A stretch of 64,000 bases of DNA from Oxytricha trifallax (lineage: Eukaryota > Ciliophora > Spirotrichea > Sporadotrichida > Oxytrichidae). Position 1 is the stretch's first letter. Every line of letters starts with the position of its first letter. The notes under the pieces were generated by a model. The model was not told the origin of the DNA. It searched no databases and saw only the letters and a list, made by a program, of their open reading frames with translations. Location of the stretch: contig ARYC01000551.1 of NCBI GenBank assembly GCA_000711775.1, positions 1 to 64,000 on the forward strand, written 5' to 3'. Below are positions 25,776-38,099 of the stretch, piece by piece. Made by a program: the position numbers and the translations under genes.

Positions 25776-26142
25776 CTGAAACTTAAAATATATAAAAATT
25801 TATAATAAAAAACTATTAATATTTTACTTTTGGAAATAGAAATAGAATTGCTTTTAATAATTTTAAAATAAAAAAAAATTTAAACTTTAATCTGGTCTCA
25901 TTGCTATTCTAATTTGAAATTTAATAATTCAATCTATTTTTATATTTTAAAAAACACTGATTCTCAAATTTAAGCAATTTATTATATTTCTATCAAATTA
26001 TTTCATAATGAGTAAATATTTTCTAAAAATCATAGTAAATAAATTATATTCGAATATTGATCTATGAACACACATTATTAGCAATGTCGTGGAGATGTAA
26101 ATATATAAATTTAAATAAATTTGTGAATAAAACTAACTAAAA

Positions 26143-27013
26143 ATGGGAATTATAGTTAACGTAGTCCAACCAGATAGCCACCCAGAACTCATTCCATACT
26201 GCCTCTTAATGATGTCTTTGATTTGTATGGAGTGCTTCTTCACATCTTTCCATCAAGGTTCAATGAGAAAGAAAATATTCACCATAATCTTTGCTAGTTA
26301 TTATGCATATTTTTTTAGATAAAATTTACGTATTTTATGAAGAAAATATTTGAACCAGTGATGGGACAATTCTTTGAAGTTCACACTAGAATATATGAGA
26401 GTGCGCCTCAGGATTCAGGACACCCAGACACCGGTTCAGGACTCTACTCCTCAAAACTTACCTATAGAAATTGGTATGACTTCAACAATCTATATTTTAG
26501 AATTTGAATTATTTAATATTTTTTATTAAATTATGAACCAAGATAAAAAGGAGTTATTAATCTCTTAAAAAAAAAAAGAAAAATAAACTGAAATTGAGTA
26601 AATGATTTGACAGTATATTTATTTATTAAATGCTTATAGAGTGCACATGAACTTTGTAGAGCAACTCCCTGTGATCTTACCACTTATTTTGTTGGCATCC
26701 CTCAAGACCCCACTTATTACTCTATTTTTAAGCGTCACATACTTTGTCTTGAGACTCCTCTACACTTGGGGATATGTCTCTATAATTATAAACATAATAG
26801 GCTAAGAAATCTTTTACAATAGTTTCTAGTATTACGATAATTTTGATATCAGGCAAATAGATAAATAATTAATAACTTTTAAGATAATTTTATGTCAAAG
26901 GTGGGCCAGAAATGAGAAAATTCGGAGGAATCCCAATGTCATTCACTAAACTAGGACTTCTAATTCTTGCTGGTTATACTGTCTACTCATAAATAATTCC
27001 AGATTAACTTTGA
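26143..27013 (+). CDS. MAPEG-family membrane protein (microsomal GST-like), 4 MDSs
   Basis: MAPEG proteins are small four-helix membrane enzymes of glutathione and eicosanoid metabolism. Four MDSs join cleanly: 26143-26279, 26340-26489, 26629-26778 and 26891-27013. The pointers are AAGAAAATATT (26269-26279 / 26340-26350), AAT (26487-26489 / 26629-26631) and TATGTC (26773-26778 / 26891-26896), all in phase. The protein has about 180 residues, from MGIIVNVVQPDSHPELIPY through GSGLYSSKLTYRNWYDFNN and AYRVHMNFVEQLPVILPLI (the conserved E-x-x-P stretch of the family) to LGLLILAGYTVYS and TGA. A close paralogue follows at 27748-29401. Substrate and reaction cannot be told from sequence. Confidence 0.88.
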
Positions 27014-27060
27014 TTAAAACAAAATCATGATAAAAATAACATAAACTAATATACTATATA

Positions 27061-27240
27061 TTGAGAAATCATATGCTAAAGTACACTATCATCTTTGATG
27101 TTATAATGACAATTTATAGCTTCAGTCAATTTTGCCAGTTTAAGAAATTAATTAAGCAATTAAGGAGGGATTTTGAAATGTAGTTTGTTACAAGAACAAT
27201 CTATAAAGATATAGAAGAAGCTTTATACACGTAATTATTT
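27061..27240 (+). CDS. Candidate small coding block between the MAPEG genes
   Basis: A plus-strand frame from about 27061 reads YTIIFDVIMTIYSFSQFCQF then KKLIKQLRRDFEMQFV and TRTIYKDIEEALYT. It has mixed composition unlike the surrounding AT-rich DNA and stays open to about 27438. It could be an orphan MDS of another gene, or part of the untranslated tail of the first MAPEG locus. No pointer or homologue was recognised. Confidence 0.3.
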
Positions 27241-27747
27241 TCTTAATTTCTTTTAATTCATCAATTCTCTTAAAAACATCTAAATTAAACTCTAAAAATA
27301 TCATTAGAAAAATTTTATAATTTATTTATAATTGATAATTAAAATTTTTACATAGATTTATTTCATAAATTAATTGATATGTTTTTCACAATCTGGAAGT
27401 TTTATAAAAGCTTCTATTTTTTATATTCAAGATTTTTATGAAAAATTAAAGGACATCAGAGAATTACTAAAATATTCTCAGTTATAAGTTAAGAATTTTA
27501 ATAATATACCAAATTTATGAAAATATTTATTTTACAAATAATATAATTGTAAATATGTACTATATACCATAAACTTATCAATTTTCAAGTTTTATATTTT
27601 ATAAAAGTTAAATAATGAGGAAATCAAGTAAATAAATCTATTTTTAAATTTTGTGAGCTGTTACAAAATCCACGTAATTGCATTCTCTACTAAGCTATTT
27701 AAATATTTAACTATAGACTTTTATTTCTAACTTAAATTAAAATATAA

Positions 27748-29401
27748 ATGTTGGACTTAACCGCTGCAGATGGGTATGATGAGCTGTTTCCCTATGTACT
27801 CATAGTAATGGCATTGATTTGTGGGGAATGTATGTTACATGGACCCTTTGTTATATTTTTAATTAATAATAAATATAATTGTGACTGGAAGAAGTAGAAA
27901 AAGAACTTTTACATAGGAATTTATGAGTTAATTTGAAATTGATCATGCAAAAGCAATTGATAACACCAAGATTATAAATGGTGGCTATCCAGACTCAGGC
28001 TGTTAAAACCCCAAAACACCTTTAGTAGATTAATTGAGATGTTTATAAATTAAAGGATACTAAGGCATAGTTTATTAGAAAGTAATGATTTAATTGATAA
28101 GTACGTGGAATAGAGTCAGTTTGTGACATTAAGTTTATAGATATGATATTTTTTAATTTATTAGCTTTGAAAATTATAGAAAACAACTCAAATCTTTTCT
28201 AAAAACTATATAGCAAGTCTCCTTCAATAATCTCCTTCTATTTTTAGGTCTAACTTACTCTTAGGATTGAATTTAAGAAGATGGCTTAATTCTTAATCAA
28301 AGAGACCCTTAATATTTTTGCATCATCCTCATGATTATATTATTAATGATATGTTTTTGAAGTATTAAGCTCATGCTATCTTTTTCCATTGTTTCATCAC
28401 CAATTTCCTAAGCCTACTATTTTTACTTAATATTTAGCGAACATATACATTTAGAATGGAACATAATACTAGACAGTATCTCTAATTAAGAGAGTGATTG
28501 AATTTACTGTTCACTTTTATAAGATAATCTAATTAATAATTTTGATAATGCAGAGGTCTTAAGTGCATTATATAAGCTTCATGCGGTCTATTGACGAAGC
28601 AATCACGTTTTTTACCTTCATACTAGATATTGGTAAAAAGGGTAAAACAGCAACATAGAAATCTCTGATTAAAGGTTAATGTTCAAACTCATACTATTCA
28701 TGATGGAATTATTGAAGATAATTGCCTAGAGACTTATGTTATCCACTTCGCTCTATAAAGACTGAGCTATACATAAAGTTCCTATAAAAAAAATAAGTGT
28801 TTGACTATTGGATCATTATTTTTGTAGATAACTTATCAGTTTATGAATAAAAGACTCAAAAAGATCATCAAAGACTATTAAAACCCAAATAAATTATGCC
28901 TTAATATTTACTTTTTATCAATTTAAAACTAAATTCTACTACTGAAGGGGTATTGGGATATAAGTGGTGTATATTCATAACAACTTACTTATAAATAATG
29001 GTTTGACTTTAACAATCACCTTCTATCTTATTCAACTTGTTAATAAATACTTTCCAATTGTTTATTAAATGCAATCAGAGTACATATGAACTATGTAGAA
29101 TAACTCCCATTATTTATGACAATTATCTTCCTAGCTGGTATTAAACTTCCCCTCCCAACCCTCATTCTTTCAGGCTTTATATAAATTATAAAAATATGAA
29201 TTTAAATCACATTTAAAAGCATTAAAATACTCTCCAGGCCTTTACTTTGTAACTAGATTCCTATATACTCTCGGTTATGTGTGTGCAGGCCCAAATTTGA
29301 GATAAATCGGAGCTGCTCCTAATAATCTCATTAAATATGGATTATTCGGCATGAGTTTCTACACTGTGGCATGCTTTTTAGATCATTATAGATATGCATG
29401 A
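27748..29401 (+). CDS. Second MAPEG paralogue, 5 blocks, interrupted by a TBE fragment
   Basis: It starts MLDLTAADGYDELFPYVLIV. Pointer TTGT (27848-27851 / 27879-27882, a 31-bp IES) joins GPF to VTGRSRKRTFTQEFMSQFE. The block then reads GGYPDSG and stops at about 28004, where a TBE fragment begins. Coding resumes near 28964 with GVYSQQLTYKQWFDFNN. Pointer AAT (29014-29016 / 29068-29070) leads to AIRVHMNYVEQLPLFMTI, and CAGGC (29171-29175 / 29235-29239) leads to GLYFVTRFLYTLGYV, ending DHYRYA and TGA at 29401. Three of the four breaks fall at the same protein positions as in the neighbour at 26143-27013, so the two arose by duplication after those IESs were in place. The pointer at the TBE-bearing junction was not resolved; it may be only 2-3 bp. 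Confidence 0.85.
28005..28935 (+). mobile_element. TBE fragment inside an IES of the second MAPEG gene
   Basis: The left end is telomere-like (AAAACCCCAAAACACC from 28005), followed by sequence aligning with the 42-kDa end of the TBE at 46443. It includes the intron-like stretch ending near 28552 and DDE-transposase remnants such as VQTHTIHDGIIEDNCLE and YVIHFAL. It stops around the FYW motif of the transposase near 28935, with no right telomere-like end. It is a truncated, heavily decayed insertion lying between two coding blocks, where DNA elimination could remove it with the IES. Confidence 0.85.
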
Positions 29402-29930
29402 TGAAAATTCACAAAATATAGTAATTTGTCAATTTTACAAAAATTTAGATTTATGATAAATCATAAGTAATTTTTATTAAAAATGAACTAGTTAAGACAT
29501 ATTACATATCAATATTAAGTCTGATATACAAATTTATAGAGACTTTAACACATTGCAAATATTTAAATTTATGAAGTTAATTTCTTTAAATTACCTTTTG
29601 AATGTACTTTAAAAATAATCGTTAAGCCAATATATTTTTAAAATTATCTCCCCGTGGGAAAAAAAATTTAAAAAAAATATATTGAAATTAATAGAACATA
29701 AGTTAAAATCTCTATGATTTATTTTTTATGACATTTTATCAAAATTATTAATTACTAAATATTAAAAATTATTTCAATAATTAAATTCTCTTTATTTTTT
29801 TTCATTTCCTAATTAAATTAGAACTAATTTCTGTTTAATTAATTATTAAATTTTAATATTCAAAAACGTTAAAAGCATAAATAATATCAAATTTATGATT
29901 TTTATATTAAATTAAAATTATGTCATTGTA
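29402..29930. other. AT-rich spacer between converging genes
   Basis: This spacer separates the MAPEG stop at 29401 from the stop of the minus-strand Gln-rich gene at 29931. It is very AT-rich and shows no gene, repeat or pointer that I can see. Confidence 0.6.
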
Positions 29931-32900
29931 TCAAATGACTTTTTTGTAAATGCCAATTTTCTCAAGTTTTTCTTTAATCACACTAATCTTTTTATCTGTA
30001 AGCTGGTGTCTAGCCTAGAATCTCCTCAAAATTTAATTTAAATCATCTCCTTCAAAAACATTTAATTGCACTTTTGTGTTGTGATCTAGGTTAATGTCTA
30101 ATATGTATTAGAGTAATAAATAAGTTATAAAATAGAAATATTTTTTTGGGTTTATCATTGTAGAAAGAACTATATTTATTTTTATATTGTAAAATACTTA
30201 GAATTTACTATGTTTTTTATTTATATAAATTTTTAGAGTTCTTGGTCTTTGACATTATTTTCCAGTAGTATCTTATGATACTATGGCAAGGTGCTTGTTT
30301 AAGTTTACGCTCTACTTGATTATATATACTAATACTAGTATTCAAGAGCACCATCTTTACCTATTATACTTTACTGCATGCTAGAGGAAGGAGAAATATT
30401 ATTAATATTTTGATTCAGATAAGCTTGTAAATCTATGCTTCTTTTCTCAATTAAAACTGATTAAGTGGAGTTAATATTATTATTATTGCGAATTTCTTAA
30501 TTATTTGAGTAATTAATATCTCTTTGAGGTTGTCTTTAGCTTTAATTATTAAGATGCTTATCTTAGATACTTTTATTATTACCAATGAAAAATTAAAAGG
30601 TTTAATAAAACATAAGGAAAATTATTTCATTATATATGTTATATTTATTAGTTAATTTAGAGAAGCCTTTAATAAAACAGAAAATGAAACTTTAAATATG
30701 TATATTTCTTTGCTCGAAAATAAATGATTTAAAACAAAAATAAACGTTATAACATTCTTGAATTATTTCTATAAATTATATAAAATTTGATATACATCAG
30801 CATTTTAAAATTATAAACAATTAAACTTTTTAAATTTTTGAAATCATTATTTACTCCACAATACTTTAATCATTTCTAATGTTTTTAATCCTTACAGTAT
30901 TTGATTATTTCTAATTTATTGTTTTATTTTCTTTTAATCTAGATTTATTCCTGTCCTCTTCATCAAAATTAGATTATTACAATTATTTTACAGTTTCTCT
31001 ATATTCCTCTGGCAATATCTTTTACGACAATAAGTTCTGATTAACTGTCATACTTTGCTACATGATTTAATTAAATTCCTCCTCTGAGACATTCATTTCT
31101 CTCAGTTATTCTTCTAGGTTTTAACTGACCTAACTGAGTCTAAAATCCTTTAATTTCTACCTTTCAAGTGATTTTTCTCGATGTGTCAGTATTTTTTGAG
31201 ATTTATTGTGCTGATGCTTATTAATGTTCTTTTGTTTGAATTTTGCTTCTTCAAAGAGCAAATCACATCGGTGCAGGGGTTTTAGGGTAATGGGGGATTA
31301 TTGAGTATTTTTAGTGGGAGAATTTCTTTTTTGTGATTGGCTTCTAGACTTGCTTTTTTAGGTTTTCCTTCCACTCTATACCACTGACTGGTTTTGGTAA
31401 AATAAGAATAACCTTAATACAAAAACTAAATATATTAAATTAATTCACTTATAGAGGGTTAATTTTCTGTAAAATTCCAAAAATTAAAAATACAGTTTAG
31501 CTCTTTATAGGAGAGATATCATCTTCATCATCTGGTACTACACTATCATCATAAAAATATTTTGATTTTTCCTAGCTCTTTCTCGTTTCTTTAATGATAT
31601 TATGCATTTTGTTAATTGGATCCATTTCTTGAGAATTCCGATTTATTTAAGGTCTAAATTTGTGCTTATTTGCTGAATTTTAACTCATCTTATTATCATT
31701 TTATTCATTTACTAATTGTAATTGAGTATTTCCAAAAGCCTGCTATGATATGGTATTCTTATTTTTATTCATTATTACTTATGACTTTTGTTTTTTCTTA
31801 GATCTCGGACTATAATTGTAGTTAATGCCTAAAACCTATCTCTCCAATTTCTACTCCTCTATTTTTCTTAATAACTCCTCGATTAAATCAGTAATATCAT
31901 ATTATTTATGGTATTTCTAGCATAATTTACGAATATATTTCAATTTCTTTGGTTTCTATAGTGAATGAGAAGAAATTAAATCTAGGAAATCTTGAAGCAA
32001 AGTTATAGGTACTTATTGTAAACCTGGTGGATAGAGTAGGCAATCTATTGTTTTGAAGATTGATTTTGATATATCATTGGCTCTTTAGAGTCGAAGTTTA
32101 TAATATTAAAATGGATAGAAATGAAAATCATAATAGAATGGTGTTTCAATATGGGTAAAGAAATTTAACAGAATTAAAGTTATTAACTTTTAATAAGTTT
32201 ATCATTAGAATCATTTATAATCAATATGAAATTCTCTATGACATTTGTTTAAACCAATATCTTGAATAATTTTTCTTGTTTTATTAAGCCGTTTTCATTG
32301 TATTATTATAACGTGTCAATTATTAGTGTTTTATGCTTGGTCTCTAGAAGAGTAACTGAAGTCTCAGATATTTTATGTTAAACTTTCTGAAGTTCTTTCT
32401 CTCTATCATTCTATAATTCTAATTGAGATATTTAAGCACTTCAATTTATTAAGAGAAGAAATATTAAAATTTACTATTTTCATAATTTTTGTACTTACCA
32501 GAATTTATGAAATTCTTTGCTACTACTTTCTTTGTTTTGAGTCTTCATAAAGCTCTTCAAAGATTTATCTCCTCGACGGTGATTAGCTGAAATCTTAAGA
32601 CTATCTCCGTTGAGAAGAATTCGCTAATTCTATTGATCTCTGATTTATTTTTGGGGACCCCACAAAATCTAATAATAATAATAAGTTTAATACTTGATTT
32701 TATTTGAACTTACCACTACCTTGGATATATAATTCACTAAATTTCAATTAAGCAATGCGTTTTTTACTGTCAAAATACAATCTATCATAAATCGTGGACC
32801 CTCGTTAACTTGATATGTTGCTACCTTTACTTTAACTAAGTAATATGTTTTATTGGTATTTTGATGTTTATTAGGGAGATTCTTAATTATTAGGGTTTAA

Positions 32901-34424
32901 AGATACTCTATGACTGTAGGATTACAGCAACTACAAATCATTATTAAGAAAATGGTTCTTAAAATATAAGTCATTTTAGGAACTTTATTAGTTTTAAGGA
33001 ATGCTATTACCAAACATATGCTTTTATGTAATTGAATATTAATGTTGATTATTATCATATCCTCCATTTTTGAAATTATGCTTAGTTGTCTATTTATCTC
33101 TTTGAAACAATTCATTTTACACATGTTAATTTTATTAATGCTAGTAATTTTCATTTAAATTATGGTATTTACTATCATTTTCTTGTTTGATTAAATTGTC
33201 GAATGTGAAGTTATTGGCTTAAATTAAGCTGTCTTAATTTTGCAGGTATTTTACACAGACTGCCTATTATATATTTTATTTTAAGAATGAGGGTGCATTT
33301 TAAGTACTTTAATCAATAAAATATATTTAGAAAAAGTAAATTCCCCCTATATTATTTTTGATTGATTTATATGTTAGGACTCTCTTCAAACCTTGAAACC
33401 TCAGGCATTAATTGTTACTACCCGCTTAAATTCATATCATCTTATTAGAAACTTGCAGAAAGTGTAAATAATGTCTCCTAAACCTTAGTTGATGATAGTT
33501 ACTTGTCCTTCTATTGCGATTATTAATGAGTAAATTTATCATTTAAATATTATTTCTAATAGTATTAGTTTCTGAGTTGTATGGATTTAGTTTAAGAGGC
33601 ATTTAGATGCTGAGATGACGGTGATATTTCAAGTTTTGAATGTCTCTACAGTAATTACATTTAAGAATTACTGTCCTCTATAAAAAGTTCATCTTCATCG
33701 TCATTCACACATGCACTGTCCTCATTGCTTGAAATATCTTCATTATCACTGGCTTTATTGCTGCTTTATATTGAAAACTTTCAATGACTGTATTACTATA
33801 TCTGTTAATTTTGGAAACCATTTTTATGTTGAAAATCATCATTCTACTTTATGTTTTAAGCACTTCCAAAGATTTCTGAGTTCTGTATGTATTGCTATTT
33901 CTCCACTTATTGAATGTAAATATTTTAATTGTTTTATTAGAAATTCTGAGAGTAATGCTGCTAATCGGTATACTTCTATGAGGCATCATCTGCTCCATAG
34001 TTATCACTCCCACTTCTCCCTGATTTAAATTAGTACAATGAAGAGTTATTGTATTAAATATATAGCAATCTAAAACTGTATATATAAATGAATTATAACA
34101 TTATTTTTTGAATGGAATTTCAATCTATATATAATTTCACAATTATTCAATATTATCATGTGAGAAATTAGATAAGTATAGATTATTATCATTATTATGC
34201 TAAACTACTCCATTTTGTTAATTATTGTAAATTTATTGCTTTTCTTGTTATGGAATTGGTCTTAGTGATGGCTTATTGATATTCTACTGATTATTATTGT
34301 AATTCAAAATATTTTACTATATTCGATTTTTTTACTATTGTTGTTATAGTAGTTTTTCCACTTATTCAAAGGAATAGGTATATTAATGGTTGTAATCTGA
34401 TAAACTTTATCTCTTGCTGTTCAT
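29931..34424 (-). CDS. Long Gln/Asn-rich, partly coiled-coil protein
   Basis: ATG 34424 starts MNSKRQSLSDYNHQYTYSF and a Q-rich stretch dense in TAA/TAG codons. Landmarks in order: ADDASQKYTDQQHYSQNFQQ; SNKASDNEDISSNEDSACV with an acidic run (about 33650-33760); GSTIYDRLYFDSKKRIAQL (about 32760); a 45-nt intron GTAAGT...TTAG leading into DFVGSPKINQRSIE; the coiled-coil LELQNDREKELQKVQHKI (about 32400); DDSVVPDDEDDISPIKSQ; EYRETVKQLQQSNFDEED; and a C-terminal module TKVQLNVFEGDDLNQILRRF ending YKKVI and TGA 29933-29931. Pointer ATAAACTT joins NDKL to RLQRANDISK across an IES near 32104-32210. ATATA near 33770-33800 may mark an IES of only about 30 bp. The length is roughly 1100 residues. No catalytic domain is visible; a scaffold or cytoskeletal role is only a guess. 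Confidence 0.8.
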
Positions 34425-34629
34425 TTTAATTAAAGATAATTTTTAATTATAAATATTTAAAATAAAATTTATGTTTAGATTTTTACATATATTTTATTGG
34501 AGTTCTAATCATTAATGTGTTAATAAAAAGCAATTAGGAAATCTGATTAAAATATTGTTGATGTATATTTATTTCATATAATCTAATTTAAATATATCCA
34601 ATTTTGCAATGTTTTAATAGTAATTTTGA

Positions 34630-37517
34630 TCATTATTTTTGTTTTCTTATAGCTATTACAAGAGCATCAAGTTCCTTCGGTCTATGTTTTCCATCAATAT
34701 TACTCTCTCCACCTACCTCTAATTTTGAAAATAATAATAATAATATAAAAAATAACATATCAATTGCAATAATAATAAAAATAACTAAAATAAATAGTCT
34801 CATATAAAAATAAATTCTTCTATAATATTAAATATTATGTACCTCTAAATTCCCAGCGTTTTTGTGATCTTTCTAAGCCAATTCAACATCAGTCAAAAAG
34901 CATTGCAAAATACTGATTGAAGCCACTGAGAAAATACTCATAAATATGCTTGCAGTCACATAAGAAATCAGTAAAATTATTGCTAGTGGAGCTAATGGAC
35001 TATTTATTTTGTTGTTTATTTCTGGCCACAGTGTAATTATCTAAACTATTTATCATAATTGTTTAAACAATTTATAATAATTTTTAATATTTAATATAAT
35101 TTATTATAGAACATTCAAAAATTTATAATATGAAATAATTTATAATGTGTAATTATGGCATACCCGACTAGTGTATTCGCCACACTAATTAAAACTTTCC
35201 CCAAAAACACAAAAATCCCACCCAAACCTTCAGTAATGAAAAAAGTGCCTTTATTTTTCATTACTAACATAAATCCATTAATTGCTGAAGAACAGAAGTT
35301 TTTACCGTGTAGTGCTATTTAAACATATGCATTTTTGTTCAGGAATTTTATAAATCTGTGGCAGCATTCATAAAATGTGAGAAATATCAAAGTAAGGTAT
35401 GTTTTTTAGATTTCTTAGTTTAAATTTAATGTAACTCTACATCATGTTAAAGTGATTTATAAATAATTTGAAAATGAATGTATAAATTACATAATTACAA
35501 GCAGCACCTACAGAAATTAATGATAAATTTAGCACAGCAAGTTGGAGACCCCGCTATCTTCGACCCCTAATCCAATTTCTTCTGTAAATATTCAAACACC
35601 AGTATTATAAACCAGATAAGAGCAAGTAAAAACGAACCAAAAGCCAAACTTCCAAAGTTATATCTGAAAATCCATTTAATTCCAGTGCTATAGTTTACGT
35701 TGTTAATTTATTAATAATTATATTAAAAAATACCCTAAACTTGTTTTGCCTCTTTAATCTGAGTTACTAGTGAAATACCATATACAGACAGTCACAGTTA
35801 AGATATACTGTGTACAGGTTATAATTAAAGCTGACATCCATAAAAATGCAAAAATTGCGTATATTATGAAGTATCTTAGTGTATCGTTCCTATAATTGTA
35901 CAATTTGTGTAAAATAGTTTAAAATATATTACCAGACGAGATGTTTATATTGGGTGCCTCCAGTTGTTGACTATTGCTGCAATAAAAAAAAAAGATTCAA
36001 TTATGGATTTTTATAAAAGTTCACAATAAATTTATGAATTTAGAATAGATCTCACCAGCACTGAATAGATTCAAAGCTATGACCAACCATAGAGTAGTAA
36101 AGAAAAACATGAATATCAGAGAGAGGTAGGGAATAACAATTGTGTGCAGATTTTTACTCACAAATACTGCTGAAGTTTTTAACACAGCAGCTGCTATCCT
36201 GATAAACTTTAAATATTCCCACGATCTCTTGAATATTTAAATTTATAAGTTTATTATTGAAAAGACACAAAACAATTAGTAGGTAAATGCCTGATAAACC
36301 CCAAACAACATATGCAGTTATTTTCAAAAATTCTTTAGTGGTGCTGTGATCACTATATTAACATATTATATATTATTAAAGTCTTAAACTTACTCATATT
36401 TATCCAGCCCATATTTATAGATTAAATATCCCAACCCTACTATTCCAAAGAATCCTAATATGATTGATACCCATGACAATATCTCAGCGAAGTGTCTCAA
36501 TAGAAAAGTGTATATGAACCTATAAGTAAAAAAATTGAATTATAATGCTTGTATTTTACTTACGTGACAATCATACAAGAAAAGAAGCAAATTGCAAAAG
36601 CTGGCCAGGAATAAGTCACGTCTTAAATTGATTAAGCCAAGTCGTCAATTCCGATATCCCCAATCACATTATTGTATCTATCTTGAAATTGTTGTGGAAG
36701 AGAGTTGTAATCTGGCAAGCATATCTTGTTGAACACTATATAGTAAATTTGTAAGTTTTATCATGATATAAGTCAAATAATTGAAACTAAAATATTTAGT
36801 AATTTTATATTTTGCAATTCTAGATACAAACCTCGAAAAGAAGTATATTTACAGAAATTTATTATTAAATGCCATAAAATTGTCATGCGGCAACCAATTA
36901 AATTACTTACAATTAATAGAATTATACTGGAATATTTAATCATTGCAATCCTGTACTTCTTTAGTAGTTTTGCAATCAATTTTATCTCCTTTCAATGGGC
37001 ATTCACTAACACAAACCGAGTAGGGTAGCCAGTTGCTTTCCGTTAAATCTTGGAAATATAAAAGTTTATAGTCCTCGTACCCCTCAGTCAAGCCACAGAA
37101 ATTTCCATCTGCATCTAACGGTGCAAATAGCTTTTTAGAATCTCCATTTTTGAAGGCATACACAGCTATTTTACAATAAACTTTAAGTTTATATTGAATT
37201 AATGGATTTTTAAATGCTATAGCTGATATAAAAGAGTTTTTATAATTAGAATTACTTAAAAACTATTAGGATAAATCCGCCAAAGAATAGTAAGAAAATC
37301 AAACAGCAAAGTACATCAGTACAAGATCTCTGCATTACAGGCCCATTATTTAACCTATCATCCACTTCATAATCATCACCCTATTTGACACGATTTTATT
37401 GATAATATCGATCAATAATCAAAGTTAATTATAGAAATTCAAAGATTTATTTACATTGTAATCTGGATCTGCAAGTTTAGCTCGGTTGACTTTATTGTTA
37501 CTAGTTGGTTTTGACAT
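34630..37517 (-). CDS. CTL / SLC44 choline-transporter-like protein
   Basis: This is a multi-pass membrane transporter family protein. ATG 37517 begins MSKPTSNNKVNRAKLADPDY. An intron (GTAAAT...AATAG) leads to GDDYEVDDRLNNGPVMQRSC and the first helix CCLIFLLFFGGFILIV. The extracellular Cys-rich loop CGLTEGYEDYKLLYFQDL with VCVSECPLKGDKIDC lies at 36940-37130. Helices follow around VTYSWPAFAICFFSCMIV, WVSIILGFFGIVGLGYLIY, PYLSLIFMFFFTTLWLVIA and NDTLRYFIIYAIFAFLWMS. The signature RYNFGSLAFGSFLLALIWF is near 35630. HGKNFCSSAINGF and GKVLISVANTLVGY give the C-terminal channel part. Pointer TTAGAGGTA (minus strand of 34840-34848 / 34714-34722) joins NAGNLEV to GGESNIDGKHRPKELDALV, ending in TGA 34632-34630. 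Several interruptions are short GT-AG introns. The order is collinear. Confidence 0.92.
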
Positions 37518-38099
37518 TAAAATATATTTATAAATATATAGATAAATATCCAACTCATTAAGTTAATATCCTAATTATTTTTTATTTACCTTGTATTAAA
37601 GTTATTATAGACAATCGGTTTTATAATGAGAATAAAATTTGAATAAAAAATAACCTATTAGTCTTTAAGTTTATCAAAGTGTATTCATATAATTTTATTA
37701 AAATATTTACAGAATTCTTAAATGAAAAAGTATTTCAATAATTTTTTTTCTCTTCAGGATAAAATATAAATGTTTATCAATTATTTGTATTTAATTTATC
37801 ACAATTTTATATTTATAAAAGTTAATTATTTAAATTAAGTATCTTTCTTTAGTAAAAAATATATGATTAATTATTAAATTAATAAATCACAAAAGAAAAT
37901 TGTTTTAAGAGATTTCAACATATTTTTTGTGAATTCGATTCTATTTTATCTTAATGAGAGTGAGATTTAAATGTTAATAAGATTTGGAAGTTAATTATTG
38001 ACATATTTATTTAAGATTTTAAATATTTTGAATATTTAAAATTTAAAATGCCAAAAATATAACTTTGGCAATAATAATCATAGTAAATTCATATCTTGG
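37518..38099. other. AT-rich spacer
   Basis: No gene is visible. The right half (from about 37957) aligns with 44275 onward, so it is part of the duplicated segment that carries gene copies A and B. Confidence 0.55.

Noticed and set aside
32897-34028. Open frames on both strands over the Gln-rich gene (MKITSINKINMCK... and MHCPHCLKYLHYHW...)
   Set aside because: A single minus-strand frame runs through the same bases with continuous Q/N-rich character and links to the flanking blocks; the others do not connect to anything.
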